A stretch of DNA of 64,000 nt from an uncultured Spirochaetota bacterium (GTDB lineage Bacteria; Spirochaetota; UBA4802; UBA5550), in contig CALMRZ010000046.1 in NCBI GenBank assembly GCA_937872225.1, positions 124,001 to 188,000 of the forward strand, read 5' to 3'. A program made the translations under genes and the position numbers. Of the stretch, positions 16,056 to 23,258 are shown piece by piece. Below the pieces are notes generated by a model, which saw nothing but the letters and a program-made list of their open reading frames with translations, made no database searches and had not been told where the DNA came from. Position 1 is the stretch's first letter; the number at the start of each line of letters is the position of its first letter.

Positions 16056-16505
16056 GTGAAACAACTTCCCAATAAAATCTATTCCGGCCATTATTGTATA
16101 TCAGCTCTCACGGCGTTCCTCGCGACGAGTATGCTGTTTTCCGCCTGTTCGGAAAACAGGCGAAACGTGGTGGCGAAGGATCACGAACTGAAGGGAGCGC
16201 AGTGGGAATCCATAAATAAGATAAAAGAGGATTTCCGCAAAAACGTTTTCCGCGAATGTCTTGCGCAATCAAAACTGTCCATGAATTGTTCGAATTGCGA
16301 GTACATTTATATCGATGTGATTATTGTCATCGACAGGAACGGACGCATGTGCGGGTATACGAAAACGGCGGAAAAGGTCTGCCGGGGCAAGGCTCCCGTC
16401 ACATTGGAACGGTGTTTCATGGAATACCTGGAATCGATAACCTTCCCGATACATGTACGGAACATGTCTGTTGAAATACGGCTCGGTACCGGCCTCAAGT
16501 GCTGA
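16056..16505 (+). CDS. Cys-rich putative lipoprotein resembling TonB/AgmX C-terminal domain
   Basis: The protein has 149 residues from GTG 16056; a TTG at 16050 is also possible. A hydrophobic segment ending in MLFSACSE looks like a lipobox. The C-terminal half (IDVIIVIDRNGRMCGYT, CFMEYLESITFP) resembles the small domain of AgmX/PglI and TonB-like proteins, in which a dG-type hairpin is followed by a Cys-containing helix and FP. Eight Cys occur after the lipobox. There is no obvious Shine-Dalgarno, and the start lies at the tail of the preceding terminator, so how it is transcribed is unclear. The next gene converges on it. Confidence 0.62.
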   Translation: MKQLPNKIYSGHYCISALTAFLATSMLFSACSENRRNVVAKDHELKGAQWESINKIKEDFRKNVFRECLAQSKLSMNCSNCEYIYIDVIIVIDRNGRMCGYTKTAEKVCRGKAPVTLERCFMEYLESITFPIHVRNMSVEIRLGTGLKC

Positions 16506-16535
16506 TGGAAGGTTTTGACCGGTCCATTCGCGGCT

Positions 16536-18779
16536 TCACGGATTGTTGTTTTTCAGCCACTTAACCAGGGTCACGGCGTTGCCGGTTTCATTATAGTTGA
16601 TTTCATCAAAAATACTTTTTGCCAGCGTGATGCCACGCCCATGCATCAGCATGGATTCGTCGTCTGCCGGGTCGTCGGACAAATACAGCCGGTAATCGAA
16701 GCCTCTCCCTTCATCGGCTATGGTATAGACGATTTTTTCGGAATCTGCTGAATACTCCACCTTCACTTTCCTTTCGCTGAACCGGGGGTCTTTCTGACGC
16801 TCGTTAAAGTAATTAAAGTAATTATCGTTGTCCATTTCCCGTGTTTTTTCTTCAAAGGTAATGGCAAGATTGCCATGCTCGATGGCGTTGATTATGATTT
16901 CGCGGATGGCAAGCCTGATTAAATCCATTTCCTTCTTATTGATGAATTTTTGAAGGTTCCTCGTTATCCTCAGGCTCAGGTCATCGGCAACGAGGAGCAT
17001 GTTGCCTATGCTGTACCGGTGCTTTTCTGCTTCCAAGTACTGGTTGAGGATGTCCTCGGTAATGCTGGTGCCCCTGCCGAATATCTCGTACCTGCCTTCA
17101 ATATTTATATATTCAAGCCGAACCTGCAGCGATACCGGTTCAATGCCGAATGACGTCTTGAAGTCAAGCCTGATAGTGAGCGGCTTTTTCCCCTCTTTGA
17201 ACTTTTCAAGTTTTTCCTGTAAAAATTGTATTGATACGGATACCTGGTCAGGCTGATGGAGCACATCGATCAGGTTCTTTTTTTGCAGGTAGTCGCTGTT
17301 AACCTGGAGAAGATCATGCATTGCCTTGTTTGCCGTAAGAAAATTGAAATCCTCATCTAGTGAAAAAATTATGTCCGTGGCTCCTTCCACGAGGAGCCTG
17401 TACTTCTCCTGCGATATGCCGTACTGGACCTGCGTTTCCTTGAGGTCGCGCGTTTTTTGCCTCAAGTCAACACTCAGGCCGTCAATCGCGCGGTATAGAT
17501 AGACATAGCGGTTGGAGAGCACGATGGTTATCCCGATAACAAAAAACATAAATCCATAGTTGGTTATGACAATGCCCGTCGTGAAGAGCATGGCATCGAG
17601 AACGTCAAAAACAGTGCAGCCCACGGCAACCATGGCTCCCACCATCAGGTTGCCCGGTACAGTCCTGGCGATACTGTGCCGTATGGATGTCATCAGCGCT
17701 GGTTTTTCTCCGGAAACGGCCGAAGAACGGTAATGCCGCACGGTAATTAAAAAAGCATGCATGATCTGGAAAAACAAGAAATAGATTGCCGGGATGATGG
17801 ACGTCAATTGCCAGATCCGCAGAATATCGATCCTCACCGGATAGGGGGACACAAGGGAAAGGACTATGAGGAATATGCAGAAAACACTATACCCGTATAC
17901 GAACCTGCTGATCCTGCCGAAGAGAATGAGGTCCATGAAGCACATGATGAGCGGTATGAGCGTATACAGTGACAAAAATTCAAACAGGAGCGTCCACTTT
18001 GTGTCAGGGATAATTGAATAAACCGTGGAAGTTCTGCAGAAGAGATAAATAAAGAGCAAGATTGAAAATATCGCAAAGATCAGATTATACAGTTCCGTTC
18101 TCCGGTATGCATACAGCAGGAGCAGATACAATCCGACCATCAGGTATACAAAAAGCAATATGAGCTGTACCAGTCTCGTTTTTTCCCTTGAAAGTTTTTC
18201 ATAGTCATCAATAACCAGCGGCTTGTTTGTGTAAAAACCGGTGTCAACCATAGAGACGTCGCCGACTATCCTGAAGGCAATAATATTTGTTCCCGGCTTG
18301 AGCGCCAGAGGGTTGAGATAGATCAACACCCTCCGCTGGTCTCTAAATTCCTTTATTTCGCCATCAGGCTTTAAATAGATTTCCCTTTTAATAAGGGTGC
18401 CGTTCAGATAAACTTCCCAGTTTTCCGCTATCTGGTCTATATACAAACCGAGAAATTTCTTATTCAAGGCCGTATCAGGCGTCAGGGTAAAGCTGGTAAT
18501 AAAAGTAAAAGTCATGGGTTTATAATGCTTATAGGAAAAAAAAGTCCTTTTAGGCAGGCCAGGAATAGGAAGCTCGGAAATTCTGAGAGATTTATCTTTT
18601 CGTGTGGGCGGGATTACAAACCAGGTTGTATCATTTTCTGGTATAGAATTCAGCCAATCATGCGAGAATCCCTTTTTAATATAAATATTGTTATTGTTTA
18701 TTCTTATTTCTTCAGCAAGTGAATATAAATCGAAGGTGAGAATAATGAAGAGTAATGCAAATAAACGCTTGCCATTCAT
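16536..18779 (-). CDS. 7TMR-DISM sensor with PAS and RsbW-like HATPase domain
   Basis: The protein has 747 residues. A signal peptide leads to an extracytoplasmic jelly-roll region (residues about 25-195, with ENWEVYLNGTLI and GTNIIAFRIVGD). Seven or so membrane helices follow (about 205-430), then a coiled coil, a PAS domain (YRLLVEGATDIIFSLDEDF) and a Bergerat-fold ATPase. The ATPase has N box REIIINAIEHGN, G1 box DEGRGFD and G2 box MHGRGITLAKSI. No phosphoacceptor His domain is evident. The ATPase resembles anti-sigma-factor kinases of the RsbW/SpoIIAB type more than classical sensor kinases. It is expected to turn an envelope signal into partner-switch or kinase output. It is divergent from another Bergerat-fold gene. 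Confidence 0.85.
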   Translation of the reverse strand: MNGKRLFALLFIILTFDLYSLAEEIRINNNNIYIKKGFSHDWLNSIPENDTTWFVIPPTRKDKSLRISELPIPGLPKRTFFSYKHYKPMTFTFITSFTLTPDTALNKKFLGLYIDQIAENWEVYLNGTLIKREIYLKPDGEIKEFRDQRRVLIYLNPLALKPGTNIIAFRIVGDVSMVDTGFYTNKPLVIDDYEKLSREKTRLVQLILLFVYLMVGLYLLLLYAYRRTELYNLIFAIFSILLFIYLFCRTSTVYSIIPDTKWTLLFEFLSLYTLIPLIMCFMDLILFGRISRFVYGYSVFCIFLIVLSLVSPYPVRIDILRIWQLTSIIPAIYFLFFQIMHAFLITVRHYRSSAVSGEKPALMTSIRHSIARTVPGNLMVGAMVAVGCTVFDVLDAMLFTTGIVITNYGFMFFVIGITIVLSNRYVYLYRAIDGLSVDLRQKTRDLKETQVQYGISQEKYRLLVEGATDIIFSLDEDFNFLTANKAMHDLLQVNSDYLQKKNLIDVLHQPDQVSVSIQFLQEKLEKFKEGKKPLTIRLDFKTSFGIEPVSLQVRLEYINIEGRYEIFGRGTSITEDILNQYLEAEKHRYSIGNMLLVADDLSLRITRNLQKFINKKEMDLIRLAIREIIINAIEHGNLAITFEEKTREMDNDNYFNYFNERQKDPRFSERKVKVEYSADSEKIVYTIADEGRGFDYRLYLSDDPADDESMLMHGRGITLAKSIFDEINYNETGNAVTLVKWLKNNNP

Positions 18780-18864
18780 AAACCTATTTATCCAAATCCT
18801 AAAAAATTTAAAACTATTAAATTATTTTTGACGACAATTTTAAATAATTTCCACACTTTTTTAT

Positions 18865-18886
18865 AAAATCCACCCGGATGGATTTT
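18865..18886. other. Short palindrome in the divergent promoter region
   Basis: AAAATCCA and TGGATTTT form an 8-base stem around a 6-base loop, just upstream of a possible plus-strand -35. It could be an operator; a terminator role is unlikely between divergent genes. Confidence 0.35.
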
Positions 18887-18892
18887 TATTTA

Positions 18893-18921
18893 TTGACGAA
18901 ATTTGCTATTTTATATATATA
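18893..18921 (+). promoter_or_regulatory. Possible promoter of the small HATPase gene
   Basis: TTGACG (18893-18898), a 17-base spacer and TATATA (18916-18921) lie about 110 bases upstream of ATG 19031. Confidence 0.4.
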
Positions 18922-19030
18922 TGTAATTGTGGTTAAATTCCTAAATTATTGGTTTTTTAATGATATCAAAGAAATTTGATTTTTAATTTTATCCACACTG
19001 CATAAAATAATAACGGCTTTAACAGTTTTC

Positions 19031-19678
19031 ATGAGAAAATCTTCAGGACACCGAACAATAAACAGTGCCCGGGTTGTGGCTTATTCGATATCCGATGATG
19101 TTGAAATGCAGCTTCGGCAAATCCTTTTTGCCATCCTTCAAAAATACAATTGCACGGACCTGATGGCTCCTATTTATACCAGTATTAAAGAACTTGTCAT
19201 CAATGCCATAAAAGCAAATTTTAAAAATATATATTTTGAAGATTACGCCCCCCAAAACAGCTCAAATGACATTATTAAATATGAAAAAGCCCTGGAATTG
19301 TTCAAACTTGAAATAAGCAGGGAAAATTCAAATTATTTTGAAAAGATGGCACGGAGGGAGGATATCATGGCAGTCATTGATCTATGGACCGATGAAAAGA
19401 TGCTCCATGTGAAAGTGGCCAATCCGGTGACCATGACCGATACCGAATTGCGTAATGTGAACAAAAAGCTGATCGACGCTGAAAACTGCAAGGACCTCGC
19501 TGATTACTGCATAAAGAACCTTGACGATCCTTACCGAGAAGGAGCCGGTCTGGGGCTCATATTGATCATGATGATGCTGAAAAGCCTCCAGGCGCCGAAA
19601 GACAGCCTCGTAATAACCACTGAGCCGCGCATGACAACGGCTTATTTGAAAATACCTCTTGGTAACGATCTTGCCTAG
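19031..19678 (+). CDS. Stand-alone Bergerat-fold (histidine-kinase-like) ATPase
   Basis: The protein has 215 residues without membrane segments. It has an N-box-like KELVINAIKAN and a G2-box-like EGAGLGLILIMMML. The domain contains an insert of about 50 residues between these helices. It lacks a dimerisation/phosphoacceptor domain. It is probably a cytoplasmic partner-switching ATPase or a regulatory relative. It is divergent from the 7TMR-DISM sensor, whose C-terminal domain is also RsbW-like, so a functional pairing is plausible but not shown. The ATG at 19031 has no strong Shine-Dalgarno. Confidence 0.7.
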   Translation: MRKSSGHRTINSARVVAYSISDDVEMQLRQILFAILQKYNCTDLMAPIYTSIKELVINAIKANFKNIYFEDYAPQNSSNDIIKYEKALELFKLEISRENSNYFEKMARREDIMAVIDLWTDEKMLHVKVANPVTMTDTELRNVNKKLIDAENCKDLADYCIKNLDDPYREGAGLGLILIMMMLKSLQAPKDSLVITTEPRMTTAYLKIPLGNDLA

Positions 19679-19691
19679 ATTGGCTGCGGGG

Positions 19692-20582
19692 TCACAATTC
19701 GTTTTTATTAACGACCTTGTTAAGCGGATATTCTATTATACCGTCAGCTCCCGCCTCAATCAGTCGGGGTATGACCAACCGTGCTATTGACTCTTCAATG
19801 ACCGTTTCAACGGAAAGCCAGTCAGAGTTGTAAAGCTGGGATATCGTTGGCGAGGTCAGGCTTGGTATTATTGAGACGACGTTCACAAGATGGTCATGGG
19901 GAACGTTCATTTTAAGGCCGATCATCTTTTCTGCGCTGAGGGCTCCCCGCAGAAGCATGGCTATCTGATTGATTTTCGACTTTTTCCATTCATCCGCATA
20001 GCTTTTCCTGTTCGCCACCAGCTTGGTGTTGGTCTCAAGAAGAGTAGCGATGATCTTGAGGCCATGCGCTTTGATCGTCGAACCGGTCTCGGTTACCTCG
20101 ACAATGGCGTCCACCAGACCTTCAACAACCTTCGCCTCTGTAGCCCCCCAGGAAAATTCAACCTGGACCGGTATGTTGCGCTCTTTGAAGTATTTCCGGG
20201 TGAAATTGACAAGCTCCGTGGATATTGTTTTACCGGCGCAGTCCTCAACACTTTTAATATCCGAATCTTCCGGGACGGCCAGCACCCACCGGGCCTTTCG
20301 CGTGCTAACCTTTGAATAAACGAGATCGGATATCACCTGGACATCCGCGTCATTTTCCAGGATCCAGTCAAGACCCGTAAGTCCCAGGTCAAGAACCCCG
20401 TTTTCAATGTAACGCGCCATTTCCTGCGCGCGCACCAGGGCGCATGATATCTCTTCATCATCGATTACCGGAAAATAGTTCCGCGATGATACCGATATTT
20501 TCCATCCTGCTTTCTGGAACAGCTCTATCGTGGCGTTTTCCAGGCTTCCCTTTGGTATCCCGAGCTTTATCTGTCTGGTCAT
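19692..20582 (-). CDS. hisG: ATP phosphoribosyltransferase, long form
   Basis: The enzyme has 296 residues and catalyses the first step of histidine synthesis, joining ATP and PRPP. It has the typical [17 protein letters not shown] start and the DLGLTGLDW segment. The PRPP loop is seen in [16 protein letters not shown], where the usual E(x)GxT pattern is recognisable. The C-terminal 75 residues form the regulatory ACT-like domain of the long HisG (HisZ-independent), which binds histidine for feedback inhibition. It overlaps hisI by ATGA (20579-20582). The other his genes are not in the window. Confidence 0.95.
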   Translation of the reverse strand: MTRQIKLGIPKGSLENATIELFQKAGWKISVSSRNYFPVIDDEEISCALVRAQEMARYIENGVLDLGLTGLDWILENDADVQVISDLVYSKVSTRKARWVLAVPEDSDIKSVEDCAGKTISTELVNFTRKYFKERNIPVQVEFSWGATEAKVVEGLVDAIVEVTETGSTIKAHGLKIIATLLETNTKLVANRKSYADEWKKSKINQIAMLLRGALSAEKMIGLKMNVPHDHLVNVVSIIPSLTSPTISQLYNSDWLSVETVIEESIARLVIPRLIEAGADGIIEYPLNKVVNKNEL

Positions 20583-20962
20583 TTTTTATCTCCATATACT
20601 TTTTCCGGGTCGAATACGCGCTCTCCGTCCACGATTAGGCTGCCATCTTTCAATACCCGGTAAAAACAGCTCTCGTAACCGTCATGGCACGCGGCCCTGC
20701 CTATCTGATTGACTTTAATGAGGACCGTGTCATTGTCGCAATCAACGCGGATTTCTTTAACTTCCTGGACGTTACCGGAAGATTCGCCCTTTTTCCAGAT
20801 TTTATTTCTTGACCTGCTCCAGTAATGAACGATGCCTGTTTTAAGCGTCAATTCCCAGCTTTCCCTGTTCATATAGGCAAGCATGAGGACCGTTCCAGAT
20901 GCGTAATCCTGGGCGACGACCGGTATCATGCCGCCGCTTTTATCAAAATCGATATTAATCAT
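20579..20962 (-). CDS. hisI: Phosphoribosyl-AMP cyclohydrolase
   Basis: The protein has 127 residues and catalyses the third step of histidine synthesis, opening the purine ring of phosphoribosyl-AMP. Family landmarks are [35 protein letters not shown] and the metal-binding DCDNDT and CHDGYESCF. There is no fused HisE domain, so the pyrophosphohydrolase must be encoded elsewhere. It is the first gene of a hisI-hisG pair, coupled through an ATGA overlap. Confidence 0.95.
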   Translation of the reverse strand: MINIDFDKSGGMIPVVAQDYASGTVLMLAYMNRESWELTLKTGIVHYWSRSRNKIWKKGESSGNVQEVKEIRVDCDNDTVLIKVNQIGRAACHDGYESCFYRVLKDGSLIVDGERVFDPEKVYGDKK

Positions 20963-21104
20963 GTTGTATATCCCGATAATAAAATTCCAACTACCAGTAG
21001 ATGCAAAACAGATAAAATTTGGTACAATATTTTTCCTGATAGGTTTTTTTTACAATAAAAAAAAGTTCTCCCAATCCCCCGGCAGATGTTAACTTGAACT
21101 TCAA

Positions 21105-23258
21105 TTATTCAACGTAAATCACTTTGGGTGTTATTATCCGGATTTTCTTGGGGACCGCCGTTGCCTGTATGGTGAAACGTGATAGGCAAAGCGGACTTTT
21201 CCGGATAATGTTCGAACCGTCCCGGCTCATTTCAAGGGCCTGTATTGACCATCGGTATTCTCCATCTCCGGGGAAATCAATGCTATTCAGGTCATAATTC
21301 GTGCCGCGTATCAGCCGTTCCGCTATCATGGTTTCCTTTTTCCCGTCGAATCTATACATCCTGAAGCGGTAGGCGTTGGCTTCTTCAATGCGTTTCCACC
21401 TGAGATCGAGCTCATCGCGCCTGTCCATGTCTATTGTCTCCCCGTTGGCAGGTGACAGGATGGTCGGCTCCGGCATCGCATCAAGAACGACAAAAGAACT
21501 TGATTTGCTTGTCATGACGATGCTGCCGTCATTGTTCTTCAGCATGACTCTCCAGTAATATTTACCCGGACTGAACCCGGAGATGACCGCATCATGTGCG
21601 GTTACCTGTTTTTCTTTATATATGCGCGTAAAGGCGTTATTGACTGCAACCTGAACCAGATACTCGCCGTATATGTCCGTTTGTTCCCATGACATTTTCA
21701 CGTCTTTATTTTTCCCGGCAGGCGTAATTCCAGAATTTTCGCCGGGATACATAAGCCGTATCGTCTGGCCGGTCACCATGGTAAACGTAGCAGCCTGAGA
21801 AGAACGGGTCAGCCTCCCCCCTCCTAGGATCCCCTGTAGTTTCCAATAATAGGTGCCCGCATCGAGTTCTCTGCGGATATTCATGAAGTTCGCGTTGCTG
21901 ACGCCGCTGAAAACCGGTTTGCTGAAATCCGGATTTCGCGAGATCGTTATCCTCACCGACTGTATATCCTGGTCGTTGAGCCATGAAAAGACGATCCCCT
22001 TTTCCTTCATTACTACAGCGCTGATGGAGCTTTCGTCAGGAGGGAACTGCGGCATCGGCGGATCGATTATCTTTTTTCTTAATATTTTCAACATGCGCAC
22101 CGGGCTCGGCACTCTGCTCAGGTTTCCGCTTACTCCGGTGACCGATACCACGCGCCAGAAATAGGTGCCCTCATCAAAATTGTCCACCGCCATTGAGCCA
22201 TCGGCCGTTTTGAAGGTGCCGACGATCCTGCTCATGGCGCTATCGGAAGCGATTTCCAGGTCATATTCCCGTGTTATTTCGCTGCCGTTCCATTTGAAGT
22301 TTATTACAGGCCTGGTCTTTCCATACTGGATTATTTGGCCCTGTTCAGGGGCAATAAGGTATGCGGGTTCCACTCTGACCAGAGAGAACCTCCTTCCTTC
22401 GCCGGTGTCTACAGCGCCGTTTATCCTGTTTTTTGCCCGAAGCCTCCAGAAATAAGATCCGACCGGCACGTTGACCGTTGCACCGGTACCGACAATTTTT
22501 CTAGTTGCCACTGTCCTTGAAAAAACGACCGTATCAGAAATATCAAGGAACCCCTCCTGTCCGGGTTTCAGTGCTTCCCATGTAAACGCGACAGCACCAC
22601 TGTCTCCGGTAGTAATCAGGACTGCATCAGGAAGAGGGTTCAGCGGCTTTAGGGGAATGGTGAATATGCGGACATCCCTTGATCCTTTTTCTACTATCAC
22701 TTTCTGGTTTTCCGTTACGGACCGTTCCTTAAGGCCGGTCGTCACAGTGGCATCACCCCTGGAAACAAAAAGGCTGACCCCCTTGTCTTTGGAGCCGGTC
22801 AACTGTACATCGCTCCTGGCAACGCTGACGGTAGCGTCTTCAGTCCTGATGTTCATCCTGCTCGGTGTTTCGCCGGCAATGACGCCCCTCCGTGTCGATA
22901 TTGAGCCTTCCTTAAACTGGATGTCTATCTCGTCGGTAACGAATGATAGCTGGACCATGCTGTTCTCATTGATTGTTATCTCCGAACCGTCGAACAGCCG
23001 CACAACGGCTTGGGACCGCTCCGCGGTCCTGATGCTGTCATTGTTATAGACAGGGGCGGTCAGCTCGATTTCGTCCCATACGACTTGGCCGGAATATTTA
23101 CGCTGGGCCATATTCTTCTTGAAAACAATTGAACCGACAATTCGTTCCTGGCCAATGGCGGATCGGCCGGTGAAATCCAGGTAAAAAAGGAGTGAAAATG
23201 CGCAGATGATCAGCGCAGCGATGGAAAAATATATATACTCACGTTTCGATAATTTCAT
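21105..23258 (-). CDS. Membrane-anchored FecR-domain protein with Fn3/Ig-like repeats
   Basis: The protein has 717 residues. One N-terminal membrane segment (IYFSIAALIICAFSLLFYLD) anchors a periplasmic FecR domain (residues about 60-175, with VRLFDGSEITINENS and FKEGSISTRRG). After it come about five Ig/Fn3-like repeats, each ending in a Gly-x-Tyr-aromatic-Trp motif such as GSYFWRL, GTYFWRV, GTYYWKL, GKYYWRV and GEYRWSI. Proteins of this layout are common in spirochaetes, often near cyclases. The start overlaps the end of the cyclase gene by 20 bases, so the two are co-translated. It may sense or bind envelope material and signal to the cyclase. Confidence 0.82.
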   Translation of the reverse strand: MKLSKREYIYFSIAALIICAFSLLFYLDFTGRSAIGQERIVGSIVFKKNMAQRKYSGQVVWDEIELTAPVYNNDSIRTAERSQAVVRLFDGSEITINENSMVQLSFVTDEIDIQFKEGSISTRRGVIAGETPSRMNIRTEDATVSVARSDVQLTGSKDKGVSLFVSRGDATVTTGLKERSVTENQKVIVEKGSRDVRIFTIPLKPLNPLPDAVLITTGDSGAVAFTWEALKPGQEGFLDISDTVVFSRTVATRKIVGTGATVNVPVGSYFWRLRAKNRINGAVDTGEGRRFSLVRVEPAYLIAPEQGQIIQYGKTRPVINFKWNGSEITREYDLEIASDSAMSRIVGTFKTADGSMAVDNFDEGTYFWRVVSVTGVSGNLSRVPSPVRMLKILRKKIIDPPMPQFPPDESSISAVVMKEKGIVFSWLNDQDIQSVRITISRNPDFSKPVFSGVSNANFMNIRRELDAGTYYWKLQGILGGGRLTRSSQAATFTMVTGQTIRLMYPGENSGITPAGKNKDVKMSWEQTDIYGEYLVQVAVNNAFTRIYKEKQVTAHDAVISGFSPGKYYWRVMLKNNDGSIVMTSKSSSFVVLDAMPEPTILSPANGETIDMDRRDELDLRWKRIEEANAYRFRMYRFDGKKETMIAERLIRGTNYDLNSIDFPGDGEYRWSIQALEMSRDGSNIIRKSPLCLSRFTIQATAVPKKIRIITPKVIYVE

